Source: Streptomyces seoulensis
Lineage (GTDB): Bacteria; Actinomycetota; Actinomycetes; Streptomycetales; Streptomycetaceae
Direction: 5' to 3'
Length of the DNA stretch: 64,000 bases
Assembly: GCF_022846655.1 (NCBI RefSeq)
Contig: NZ_AP025667.1
Coordinates: 3,819,001 to 3,883,000, forward strand
The translations under genes were made by a program, and so were the position numbers. Position 1 is the stretch's first letter. Every line of letters begins with the position of its first letter. The notes under the pieces are model-generated. The model saw nothing but the letters and a program-made list of their open reading frames with translations, did not search any database and was not told where the DNA came from. Positions 33,966 through 41,997 of this stretch are shown here, piece after piece.

Positions 33966-35162
33966 ATGCGCTCCTCCACTCGCATAGCGTCCGACCGCTC
34001 ACCGAACGACCAGGAATACGCCACACCTGACGGTCAGTCAGGAGGCTGGGCCGACCCCTACGGGGATGACGAAGCGCAGCCCTCCGGCCGCCGCAGGGGC
34101 GGCCGCAAGCGCGGGCGGAGGTTCAAGAGTCTGCGGCGCCTGGTGAAGGCCGGCATCGCGGTCGCCGTCACACTGGCCTTCCTGGTGCTGGGCGACCGGT
34201 TCGCGGTGATGTTCGCGGAGCGCAAGACCGAGGACCAGTTGCAGAAGTCGCTGCACCTTGAGGCCGCGCCGCAGGTGGACATCGACGGTTTCCCGTTCCT
34301 GACCCAGGTGCTGGACAAGCGGATCGACACCGCGCACGTCACGGTGCCCGACCTCGCCGCCGACCGGGTGTCGCTGGCGCGGGTCCACGCCACCGCGCAC
34401 GACGTACGGCTCGACGGCGAACTCCCCTCCCACCTCAAGGGCGGCACCGTCCACTCCCTCGACGGCGACGTGCTGCTCTCCTTCGAGGACCTCGACCGCG
34501 AACTGGGCGCCTCGCAGGTGGAGTTCAGTCGACTGAGCCCCGGCGCGATCAAGGCCGACGGGCAGGTCCCGGTCGCCGGACAGCGCCTCGGGCTGCACGC
34601 GGAGGCGCGCATCGGGCGGTCCGGTGACCGCGGGGTGTCGACCGACATCAGCCGCATGCGACTCGACATCGGGGACGTGGCCGTCTTCCGCCCCGGCCGC
34701 GACGCGGGGCTCCAGCTCACCCCGAAGGCGGCGCGCGCCGTCGCGGCGGAGCGGGACAAGGTGCGGGCGATGCTGGCCGTGCCGGTGATCGCGGAGCGCG
34801 CCGGGATCGACCGGGCGCAGATCCGCGAGGCCATGCGCAGCGAGGCGGCCCTGACCCGGCTCACCGGCTCGCCGGGGTTCGTCGGCAAGCTGATGAAGGT
34901 CAACCTCTTCGACGTGGTCGCCGAGCAGCCCGATCTGCCCGCGAAGCTCGGCATCGACCCCAAGCTGCTGGGTGCGGTCCGGGGTGTCACGAAGCCGCAG
35001 CTCGCCGACCGGCTGAACCTGTCCTTCCAACTGCCGAAGACGCCGGGCGACATCCGCATCCAGCGCATCACGGTGGAGCGGGACGGCATCAGGGCCCACC
35101 TCAGCGGGGGCGCGCTGCCTTTCGGTGACACCTCGGCAGCGCGGGCGGCGGGCGGACACTGA
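33966..35162 (+). CDS. DUF2993 membrane-anchored protein
   Basis: Conserved actinobacterial protein of 398 residues with a DUF2993 (LmeA-like) domain. After a polar N-terminus with a run of Arg/Gly/Lys (RRRGGRKRGRR) comes one membrane helix (AGIAVAVTLAFLVLGDRFAV, about 62-82), so most of the protein is probably outside the membrane. The extracytoplasmic part starts with the typical APQVDIDGFPFLTQVLDKRID and shows long alternating strands. Mycobacterial LmeA acts in lipomannan maturation, but Streptomyces members are uncharacterised. The ATG at 33966 is the likeliest start. Confidence 0.85.
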   Translation: MRSSTRIASDRSPNDQEYATPDGQSGGWADPYGDDEAQPSGRRRGGRKRGRRFKSLRRLVKAGIAVAVTLAFLVLGDRFAVMFAERKTEDQLQKSLHLEAAPQVDIDGFPFLTQVLDKRIDTAHVTVPDLAADRVSLARVHATAHDVRLDGELPSHLKGGTVHSLDGDVLLSFEDLDRELGASQVEFSRLSPGAIKADGQVPVAGQRLGLHAEARIGRSGDRGVSTDISRMRLDIGDVAVFRPGRDAGLQLTPKAARAVAAERDKVRAMLAVPVIAERAGIDRAQIREAMRSEAALTRLTGSPGFVGKLMKVNLFDVVAEQPDLPAKLGIDPKLLGAVRGVTKPQLADRLNLSFQLPKTPGDIRIQRITVERDGIRAHLSGGALPFGDTSAARAAGGH

Positions 35163-35253
35163 CGACGGCGTCCCGCCGGCGAGCCGGGAGCGCCGGGCGC
35201 CCGTGAGGCGTCCGGCTGCCCAGCCGCCCGGTCGGGGGCGCCGGGCGTCGGTC

Positions 35254-35330
35254 AGGCATCAGGCATCAGGCATCAGGCATCAGGCATCAGGCATCAGGCA
35301 TCAGGCATCAGGCATCAGGCATCAGGCATC
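35254..35330. repeat. Heptamer array (AGGCATC) x 11
   Basis: Eleven exact, uninterrupted copies of AGGCATC, 77 bases in all. On the minus strand the unit is GATGCCT. The two right-most copies encode the last residues of the TetR regulator (Met-Pro-Asp-Ala) and its TGA stop. Every frame of the repeat meets a TGA within three units, so changes in copy number would not alter the protein while a few copies remain. Confidence 0.98.
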
Positions 35331-36109
35331 GTGGTGGGGGCCGCGTCCGGAAGGTAACTGGCCAGCCCCCGCAGGATGATCTCCAGACCGATGTCGAACC
35401 TCTCGTCCGCGGAGTCCGTCACCATCTTGTCGGCCAGGGCGCGCAGGTGGGGGAAGTCCGCGGCGGGCAGGGACGCGAAGTAGTTCTGCATCTCCCCGGC
35501 CATCTCGCGCCAGTCGGGGCGGGCCAGTGAGGAGTCACCGCCGTCCGGCCGGGCGGCCGCCCGGTCCTGCCACATGCCCTCCTCCAGCACGAAGCCGTCG
35601 ATGTAGGTGGAGATGAGGTCCCCGGCCTCCGCCGCGATCCGGTCGGGCAGCCCGGCCGTGCGGAATATGGCGAGCAACCCCTCGACGTGCGGCAGCAGTT
35701 CGGCCGTGAAGGGGACATGGGCCATGGAGATCCGGGCCACGTCCCGGTGGGAGAGCAGGCGCTTGCGCCCGGCGCGCGCGTAGTCCCGAATCTGCTCGCG
35801 CCACCGCTCGGGGTCGGGCTCGGGCATCCGGAAGTCGTCGAAGAGACGCGTGTACATCAGCTCCAGCAGATCGTCCTTGGAGCTGACGTGCGCGTAGAGC
35901 GCGGAGACCGTGACGCCCAGTTCGGCCGCCACCTGGCGCATCGAGAGCCCGTCGAGCCCCTGGCGGTCCAGGACGTCGAAGGCGGCCTCGACGATCCGCT
36001 CGCGCGACAGCGGTGTGCGCTGGGGGGCCGCCTGAGGGCGGACGGGACGCTCGCGCTCCCAGGGGGACGGCGGAGGGGGTGCGGGGTTGCCGGCGGCCGC
36101 GTCGCTCAT
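35315..36109 (-). CDS. TetR-family regulator of the divergent MFS gene
   Basis: TetR-family repressor of 264 residues. A Pro-rich leader of about 30 residues precedes the helix-turn-helix domain, with RIVEAAFDVLDRQGLDGLSM and QVAAELGVTVSALYAHVSSK; the C-terminal half is a ligand-binding helical domain of the TetR_C type. It is divergent from a drug-efflux-type MFS gene across a 237-base region with four copies of the palindrome GAACAGTGTTC or close variants, which are its probable operators. The last four codons and the stop lie within the heptamer array. Confidence 0.93.
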   Translation of the reverse strand: MSDAAAGNPAPPPPSPWERERPVRPQAAPQRTPLSRERIVEAAFDVLDRQGLDGLSMRQVAAELGVTVSALYAHVSSKDDLLELMYTRLFDDFRMPEPDPERWREQIRDYARAGRKRLLSHRDVARISMAHVPFTAELLPHVEGLLAIFRTAGLPDRIAAEAGDLISTYIDGFVLEEGMWQDRAAARPDGGDSSLARPDWREMAGEMQNYFASLPAADFPHLRALADKMVTDSADERFDIGLEIILRGLASYLPDAAPTTMPDA

Positions 36110-36132
36110 GGGGACAGTCTAGGGGCGCCGGA

Positions 36133-36270
36133 GAACAGTGTTCACGGCTGGTGAGCGGCACTTGTCCACAGTCGGACGCGATATATCTTGTCCTCGCATC
36201 GGACTTGCGCTATATCTTAATGAACAGCGTTCTCCAGGTGAGCAGTGTTCTGCTACGGTGAACAGTGTTC
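36133..36270. promoter_or_regulatory. Four palindromic operators and promoter, TetR/MFS intergenic region
   Basis: GAACAGTGTTC, a perfect palindrome around a central G, occurs at 36133-36143 and 36260-36270; variants are GAACAGCGTTC at 36222-36232 and GAGCAGTGTTC at 36240-36250. A rightward promoter with -35 TTGTCC (36188-36193), a 17-base spacer and -10 TATATC (36211-36216) places the start point inside the second operator. TATATCTT occurs twice (36182-36189 and 36211-36218). The single operator at 36133 lies close to the tetR start and would give autoregulation. Confidence 0.82.
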
Positions 36271-36346
36271 TCCGGTTCGATCCGTCCATCCCACCGCACC
36301 CACGGCTCATCACCGGGGACCGCGGCCCCTTCCGCGAGGAGTACCG

Positions 36347-38059
36347 ATGTCCACCACCGGTGTCGCGTCCGCCGAGACGCCCACTGACTCACCAGCGCCG
36401 TACAGATGGCGCTGGGCTGCGCTCTTCGTGATCCTCGCGGCCGAGGTGATGGACCTCCTGGACGCCGTCGTCACGAACATCGCCGGCCCCTCCATGCGCG
36501 CCGACCTCGGCGGCGGCGCCTCCACCCTCCAGTGGCTCGCCGCCGCGTACACGCTCTCGATGGCCGTCGGCCTCGTCACCGGCGGCCGCCTCGGTGACAT
36601 ACACGGGCGCCGCAACATGTTCCTGGTGGGCGCGGCGGGCTTCACCGTGGGCTCGCTGCTCTGCGCGGTCTCGGTGTCGCCCGAGATGCTGATCGGCGCC
36701 CGCGTCGTGCAGGGGCTCTTCGGCGCGGTGATGCTGCCGCAGGGCCTCGGCATGATCAAGGAGATGTTCCCGCCGAAGGAGTCGCAGAAGGCCTTCGGGA
36801 TGTTCGGCCCGGTCATGGGCCTGTCGGCGGTCTCCGGGCCGATCCTGGCGGGCTGGCTCGTGGACGCCGACTACTTCGGCACCGGCTGGCGGATGATCTT
36901 CCTGCTCAACCTGCCGCTGGGCGCCGCGGCCCTCATGGGCGCCGTGCGCTACCTGCCGAAGAGCCGCTCCGAGAGCAAGCCGCGCCTGGACATCCCGGGC
37001 ATGCTCCTGGTCTCCCTGGCCGCGCTCCTCCTCATCTTCCCGCTGGTCCAGGGCCGCGAGTACGACTGGCCCGTGTGGACCTTCGCGATGATGGCCGCCT
37101 CGGTCGTGGTCTTCGCCGTCTTCGGCTGGTACGAGTCGCGCCGCAGCAAGGCGGGCCGGGACCCGCTGGTGGTCATCAGCCTCTTCCGCAAGCGCGGCTT
37201 CAGCGGCGGCATGATCCTCGGGCTGGTCTTCTTCTCGGCCATGCAGGGCTTCATGCTGGTCTTCAACCTCTACACCCAGATCGGCCTCGGCTACTCGCCG
37301 CTGAAGGCGGGCCTGGTGATGGTGCCCTGGTCCGGCGGCATGATCGTCGGCTTCGGGCTCGCCCAGGCGGTCACCCGGTTCGGCCGCACCGTGCTCCAGG
37401 GGGGCGCGCTGGTCATGGCGGTCGGCGTGTTCGCCGTGTGGCTGACCCTGGACCAGGTCGGGAGCGGCGTCGGCCCCTGGCAGCTCCTGCCGTCACTGCT
37501 GGTCACGGGTATCGGCATGGGCCTGCTGATGGCGCCCTTCTTCGACATCGTGCTCGCCAGTGTCGAGCAGCACGAGACGGGCTCGGCGTCCGGCACCATG
37601 ACCGCGGTCCAGCAGCTCGGCGGCGCCTTCGGCGTGGCCATCCTGGGCACCGTCTTCTTCGGCCTGCTCGGCGGCGGTATCGCCACCGCGGTCGACCAGC
37701 ATTCGGACGGTCTGCGGCGGCAGTTGTCGGCCGCGCATGTCGCGCCGGCCGCTCAGGACCGGATCGTCGCCGATCTGCGGACCTGCGCCTCCGACCGCGC
37801 GGTGGCCAAGGACCCGGCCGCGACCCCGGCCTCCTGCGCCACGCTGGAGAAGGACACCCGGTCGGTCATCACCTCGCCGCAGGACGGCGCCCGGATACCG
37901 GCCGCGCTCCGGTCGACCGCGACTTCGGCCTTCAAGGGCGGTTTCGGTTCCGTCATGAAGACGGTGCTGTGGATCGTGGACGGGATGCTCGTCCTGACGT
38001 TCCTGCTCGCCTTCCTCCTGCCGCGCCGGGCGCGCCCGGAGGACTCGGCGGGGCACTGA
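36347..38059 (+). CDS. MFS drug efflux transporter, DHA2 (14-TM) type
   Basis: Proton-driven multidrug transporter of 570 residues, EmrB/QacA-like, with about 14 membrane helices. Motif A is at GGRLGDIHGRRNMF, and the motif C-like region GPVMGLSAVSGPILAG follows in helix 5. A soluble loop of about 70 residues near 480-550, with two cysteines (ADLRTCASD and ASCATLEKD), precedes the last helix. GAGGAG lies upstream of the ATG at 36347. Expression is presumably repressed by the divergent TetR and induced by a transported compound. Confidence 0.93.
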   Translation: MSTTGVASAETPTDSPAPYRWRWAALFVILAAEVMDLLDAVVTNIAGPSMRADLGGGASTLQWLAAAYTLSMAVGLVTGGRLGDIHGRRNMFLVGAAGFTVGSLLCAVSVSPEMLIGARVVQGLFGAVMLPQGLGMIKEMFPPKESQKAFGMFGPVMGLSAVSGPILAGWLVDADYFGTGWRMIFLLNLPLGAAALMGAVRYLPKSRSESKPRLDIPGMLLVSLAALLLIFPLVQGREYDWPVWTFAMMAASVVVFAVFGWYESRRSKAGRDPLVVISLFRKRGFSGGMILGLVFFSAMQGFMLVFNLYTQIGLGYSPLKAGLVMVPWSGGMIVGFGLAQAVTRFGRTVLQGGALVMAVGVFAVWLTLDQVGSGVGPWQLLPSLLVTGIGMGLLMAPFFDIVLASVEQHETGSASGTMTAVQQLGGAFGVAILGTVFFGLLGGGIATAVDQHSDGLRRQLSAAHVAPAAQDRIVADLRTCASDRAVAKDPAATPASCATLEKDTRSVITSPQDGARIPAALRSTATSAFKGGFGSVMKTVLWIVDGMLVLTFLLAFLLPRRARPEDSAGH

Positions 38060-38130
38060 GCGGCGGGTCGGGCCGGGCGTTCCCGTGGCGGGGATGCCCG
38101 GCCCGACCCGTACCAGGGAGGATGAGACCC

Positions 38131-39243
38131 GTGCTCACTTCGTACGCAGCTCACTTCGACACTCCTGCCGGGTATCTGGACTTCGCGCGGTTCGGCCCGC
38201 CGTCGCGGGACGCCGTCGACGCCACCGCGCGCGCCCTCGCGGAGTCGGCCCGCGCCGACCACACCACCGTGGACGCTCTGATGCGCGCCGAGGTGACCGC
38301 ACGGGACACGGCCGCCCGCCTCGCGGGCACCGACGCCCGGCACACCGTGCTGCTGCCGAACGCGTCCACCGGCCTCTTCCACGCAGCGCTCGGCATCCGG
38401 GAGGGCGCGGTCCTCGTGCCCCGCTCCGACTTTCCCGCCAACCACTACCCGTGGCGCCGCACCGCGGACCTCGGCCGGGTCGCGCCCCGCTGGCTCGACC
38501 CGGAGCCCGGCGGCGGGGTGACCCCGGACCTGGTGCGGGCCGCGCTGACCGAGGACGTGGTCGCCCTGTCGGTGAGCGCCGTGGACTTCCGCACCGGCTT
38601 CCGGGCTGATCTGGCCGGACTGCGCGAGGCGATCGGGCCGGACCGGCTGCTGATCGTGGACGCCATCCAGGCGTTCGGAGTGGCCGAGCTGCCCTGGGAC
38701 GCGGCCGACGTGGTCGTGACGGGCGGCCAGAAGTGGCTGCGCGCGGGATGGGCCACAGGCTTCGCCACCCTGTCCGACCGCGCGCTGGAATCCCTGGAGC
38801 CGGTCCTCACCGGCTGGACGGGCGTGGAGGAGGTCGGCCTCTTCGACGGCGCGGACCACCCGCCCGCCCCCGACGCGGGCCGGTGGTCGATCACCAACCT
38901 GAGCCCCGTGACGGCAGCCGCGTTCGCGGCCGGGCTGGACCTCGTCGAGCGGCACACCGTGGCCGCGATCGAGGCCGCGATCGCCGAGCGAGTAGGCGAA
39001 CTCACCGAGGTGGTCAGGAAGTACGGAGGCCGGGTCCTCTCCCCCACCGACCCGGCGCGGCGTGCGGGCATCCTCTCCTTCACGATGCCGGACCACGATC
39101 CGTCCCTCGTGGCGAAGGCGCTGCACGCCGAGGGTGTCACCCCTACGGTGCGGCCCGACTCCCTCAGGTTCTCCCCGCACGCCTCGACCCCGCCGGAGGT
39201 GTGCGCCCAGGTGGCGGCAGCCCTGTCGGCACTGGGGGACTGA
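38131..39243 (+). CDS. Class V aminotransferase
   Basis: PLP-dependent fold-type I enzyme of 370 residues, class V aminotransferase/cysteine desulfurase-like. The PLP Asp is in LLIVDAIQAFG and the Schiff-base Lys in VVVTGGQKWLRAGW; HTVLLPNASTGLFHAAL is the phosphate-binding region. The GTG at 38131 is chosen because AGGGAGG ends nine bases upstream; the ATG at 38122 would touch the ribosome binding site. No desulfurase cysteine is evident, so an aminotransferase, or a lyase such as a kynureninase-like enzyme, is likelier. It follows the MFS gene by 71 bases. Confidence 0.88.
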   Translation: MLTSYAAHFDTPAGYLDFARFGPPSRDAVDATARALAESARADHTTVDALMRAEVTARDTAARLAGTDARHTVLLPNASTGLFHAALGIREGAVLVPRSDFPANHYPWRRTADLGRVAPRWLDPEPGGGVTPDLVRAALTEDVVALSVSAVDFRTGFRADLAGLREAIGPDRLLIVDAIQAFGVAELPWDAADVVVTGGQKWLRAGWATGFATLSDRALESLEPVLTGWTGVEEVGLFDGADHPPAPDAGRWSITNLSPVTAAAFAAGLDLVERHTVAAIEAAIAERVGELTEVVRKYGGRVLSPTDPARRAGILSFTMPDHDPSLVAKALHAEGVTPTVRPDSLRFSPHASTPPEVCAQVAAALSALGD

Positions 39244-39313
39244 CCCGGCCGGGATCGCCGTGCCATGATTCCTACCCGACAGTAGCTTCATGTTCGCGGT
39301 AGGAGGCAGCGCA

Positions 39314-39823
39314 GTGGCCCGTGTGTTGAGTGTGAGCGACAGCATCGTCATCGACGTCTCGCCGGACGCCGCCTATCAGGCGGTGAGCCGCCCCGGCGAC
39401 ATGGGCCGCTGGAGCCCGGAGAACCTGGGCACCACGCCCGGCTCGGCGGACGGCCCGGCCGGGGTGGGCACCAGTTTCGTCGGGCGGAACAAGCGCGGAA
39501 GGTTCCGCTGGGTGACGCGGTGCACGGTCACGGCCGCCGAACCGGGCCGTCACTTCGCCTTCCGGGTCCACGCGATCGGCGTCGGCAGCCCGCGCCTGCG
39601 CGGCCCGATCGCCACCTGGGAGTACCGCTTCGAGCCGGAAGGCGAGGGCACCCGCGTCACCGAGACCTGGACCGACGACCGCCGCACCTGGCCCGACTTC
39701 ATGGCCGGTGTCTTCGACCGCGTCGTCACCTCGGGCAGCACCTTCGCCGACTTCCAGGCCCGCAACATCCGCGTGACCCTGCGCAACCTCAAGCGGGAGC
39801 TGGAGGGGCAGCACGCGCGGTAG
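39314..39823 (+). CDS. SRPBCC family protein (polyketide cyclase-like)
   Basis: START/SRPBCC-fold protein of 169 residues, usually a hydrophobic-ligand-binding or cyclase-like domain. It shows SIVIDVSPDAAYQAVSRPGD, the Trp-rich MGRWSPENLG, and the helix TFADFQARNIRVTLRNLKRE at the C-terminus. AGGAGG seven bases before the GTG at 39314 fixes the start; the longer frame upstream is rejected. It stands alone, so the ligand is not predictable. Confidence 0.88.
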   Translation: MARVLSVSDSIVIDVSPDAAYQAVSRPGDMGRWSPENLGTTPGSADGPAGVGTSFVGRNKRGRFRWVTRCTVTAAEPGRHFAFRVHAIGVGSPRLRGPIATWEYRFEPEGEGTRVTETWTDDRRTWPDFMAGVFDRVVTSGSTFADFQARNIRVTLRNLKRELEGQHAR

Positions 39824-39837
39824 GCCGTCGGGAGTGG

Positions 39838-40083
39838 TCACTGGCGGTGGTGGGTGTGGTTCTCCGGGTTGTCCTCGGGGGTCTGCCAGCCGACGCCCGA
39901 CTGGTCCTGGGGACCGCGGCGGGCCTCGGCGCCGGGGGGCGGCGTGGAGAGGCGGCGCGTGCGCGCCCGTCGACTGCCCAGCAGGAAGCCGCCCAGCAGG
40001 ATCACGGCGACGATCACTCCCACGACGAGGAGCCAGAGCGCGCTCTTGCTGGACGCGGCGAGGAATTCAGCAGCGATGTTCAT
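39838..40083 (-). CDS. DUF6479-like small membrane protein
   Basis: An 81-residue protein with one membrane helix (ALWLLVVGVIVAVILLGGFL, about 15-35) followed by GSRRARTRR and a Pro/Gly-rich hydrophilic tail ending in histidines (NHTHHRQ). The helix plus SRRA motif resembles Streptomyces proteins annotated DUF6479 as I remember them. It is convergent with the SRPBCC gene. Function unknown. Confidence 0.78.
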   Translation of the reverse strand: MNIAAEFLAASSKSALWLLVVGVIVAVILLGGFLLGSRRARTRRLSTPPPGAEARRGPQDQSGVGWQTPEDNPENHTHHRQ

Positions 40084-40293
40084 GCAGGGCGGTTACCCGC
40101 GCGCACACGGAGAATCCCTCTTCACCGCCCTTGTCAGCCCTCACCGCGTCCGCACTGCACCGGACGGAGTACCCGTCCGGTGCGGACCGGCGTCGCAACA
40201 CGTTCTCATGCCCTTCAAGTCGTGCGGATAACTTGGCAGTTGTGTGCGTGTATTCGCTGGTCAGGGGCAATCGGCGGTCAGGAGGTCATAACA

Positions 40294-40464
40294 ATGGTTC
40301 CTTTGCTTCTGGTTCTTCTTCTGGCTCTGATCCTCTTCGGCGCGGGCTTCGCCCTGAAGGCGCTGTGGTGGATAGCGGTGATCGTCCTGGTGGTCTGGCT
40401 GGTCGGGTTCTTCGTGCGCCCGACGGGCAGCGGCGGCCGTCGAGGCCGCTGGTACCGCTGGTGA
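40294..40464 (+). CDS. Small hydrophobic protein, two membrane helices
   Basis: A 56-residue protein that is almost wholly hydrophobic: MVPLLLVLLLALILFGAGF and ALWWIAVIVLVVWLVGFFV form two helices, followed by a short basic tail (GGRRGRWYRW). AGGAGG sits eight bases before the ATG at 40294. Similar tiny proteins are widespread in Streptomyces. Function unknown; a stress-related membrane role has been suggested for comparable proteins, but nothing here supports it. A strong terminator follows. Confidence 0.85.
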   Translation: MVPLLLVLLLALILFGAGFALKALWWIAVIVLVVWLVGFFVRPTGSGGRRGRWYRW

Positions 40465-40480
40465 ATGTACGGCGGACGAC

Positions 40481-40518
40481 ACGAGTGGGCCCGGCCTCGA
40501 CAGGCCGGGCCCACTCGT
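40481..40518. terminator. Bidirectional hairpin
   Basis: Perfect 17-bp stem ACGAGTGGGCCCGGCCT / AGGCCGGGCCCACTCGT with a four-base loop CGAC, between the small hydrophobic protein gene and the convergent MscS gene. Confidence 0.9.
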
Positions 40519-40532
40519 CGTGCGGGATAGGT

Positions 40533-41531
40533 TCAGCGGGCGGCGAACTCCGTCGCCGGGTCCTCGTTGCGCAGCCAGATGGTGCGCTGCGGGAACGGGA
40601 TGTCGATACCGGCGGCGTCCAGCGCGTCCTTGACCCGGCGCCGCAGCTCACGGGTGACGGACCACTGCTGGAGCGGAACGGTCTTCACGGCGAGGCGGAC
40701 GACGACGCCGTCCGCGTCCAGCGACTGCACGCCCCACACGCTCGGGTCCTCCAGCAGTACGTCGGCGAAGGCCGGGTTCTCGCGCAGGGCGCGGCCGGCG
40801 TCCTCCAGCACCTGGTAGACCGTGTCGAGGTTGGCGTCGTAGGCGACGGCGACGTCCAGGACGGCACGGGCCCAGTCCTGGCTGTCGTTGCGGACGCGGA
40901 GGACCTCGCCGTTGCGGATGTGCCACAGGCCGCCGTTGAGGTCGCGGACGTGGGTCAGGCGCAGGCCGATGTGCTCGACCTCGCCCACGGCCTCGCCGAG
41001 GTCGACGGTGTCACCGACGCCGTACTGGTCCTCGACCATGATGAGCAGGCCGGAGAGGTAGTCGGCGACCAGGCTCTGCGCGCCGAAGCCGATGGCGAGG
41101 CCGACCACTCCGGCGCTGGCCAGCAGGGGGCCCAGCGCGATGCCGACCTGGTCGAGGATCATGGCCGTACCGAGCAGGGCCAGCACGATCGTGACCCCGC
41201 TGCTGAGCACCGATCCGATGGTGCGGGCGCGCTGTTCGCGGCGCTGGGAGGCGCGGGAGCGGTCGCGCAGCAGGACGGCGGCTCCGCGTCCGGAGCGGCG
41301 CGGCCGGGGCTCGCCCTCGTTGCCGGAGGGCTGCAGGATGTGCTGGACGACGCGGGTGATGGCCCGCTTGGCGACCCAGCGGATCACTCCCAGGACGACG
41401 ACGATGAGGGCGATGCGCAGCGGGACCTCGACGAGCGCCGCGGTGTGCTCCTCCATCCAGTTCGGCCAGGACGCGGCCAGTTGTACGGCTCCGGACGCGC
41501 CGGGCTGTGGGGAAAGGTGCGGTGTCGGCAC
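40533..41531 (-). CDS. MscS-family mechanosensitive ion channel
   Basis: Small-conductance mechanosensitive channel-like protein of 332 residues. Two N-terminal helices (around 35-55 and 105-130) precede the pore helix GPLLASAGVVGLAIGFGAQS and the conserved LVADYLSGLLIMVEDQYGVGDTV segment, seen as LVADYLSGLLIMVEDQ then YGVGDTV. A cytoplasmic beta domain (IRNGEVLRVRN) and a C-terminal domain ending in GIDIPFPQRTIWLR complete the family pattern. It would release osmolytes on hypo-osmotic shock. The start is a GTG at 41531 after GGAG. Confidence 0.93.
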   Translation of the reverse strand: MPTPHLSPQPGASGAVQLAASWPNWMEEHTAALVEVPLRIALIVVVLGVIRWVAKRAITRVVQHILQPSGNEGEPRPRRSGRGAAVLLRDRSRASQRREQRARTIGSVLSSGVTIVLALLGTAMILDQVGIALGPLLASAGVVGLAIGFGAQSLVADYLSGLLIMVEDQYGVGDTVDLGEAVGEVEHIGLRLTHVRDLNGGLWHIRNGEVLRVRNDSQDWARAVLDVAVAYDANLDTVYQVLEDAGRALRENPAFADVLLEDPSVWGVQSLDADGVVVRLAVKTVPLQQWSVTRELRRRVKDALDAAGIDIPFPQRTIWLRNEDPATEFAAR

Positions 41532-41804
41532 AGCAACTCCGTGTTCGATGACTTTCGGACTCGTCGGCCGCGTCTACCCTCGAATCCGGAATACATGATC
41601 ATCTAAGCTGCATGGTTGGGCCGGTCCCCGGACGCGTGTTGTCGGTGCTGCCCTTTAAGGTGTCGTGTGCCCGTTCCTGGCCGGGCGTTCCTCGGCGCCG
41701 CCGTCTTTCGGCCCGCTGACGGCTCGGCCTCGGCAGGTGACCCTCACCCGTCCCGTCGCGCCCCCCACCACCCGGCGACCCACTGGAAAAGAGCAGACTC
41801 CGTC

Positions 41805-41987
41805 ATGTTCACCGACACCCCCATCTTCAGCCGCCTCGTCGCCGAGCGCGGCGACGTCCCCGCCGAGGTGCGGGGCGAAGCCGACCGCATACACCGCGAC
41901 CTGGCGCGGGTGATGCCCCCGGGGACCGGTCTGCCCACCGCCAACCCCCACGCACCGAACCCGATGGGCCCGCACGGCACCCGCTGA
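41805..41987 (+). CDS. Conserved-looking small hypothetical protein
   Basis: A 60-residue hydrophilic protein. The N-terminal half (FSRLVAERGDVPAEVRGEADRI) is a charged helix and the C-terminal part is Pro/Asn/His-rich (TANPHAPNPMGPHGT). A weak GAAAAGAG lies upstream of the ATG at 41805. Codon usage is coding-like. It is convergent with the alpha-galactosidase gene, 10 bases away. No function can be assigned. Confidence 0.65.
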   Translation: MFTDTPIFSRLVAERGDVPAEVRGEADRIHRDLARVMPPGTGLPTANPHAPNPMGPHGTR

Positions 41988-41997
41988 CCGGCCCCGG

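Noticed and set aside
35254..35330. Heptamer array considered as a CRISPR-like array
   Set aside because: Units are 7 bp with no spacers; it is a simple tandem repeat.
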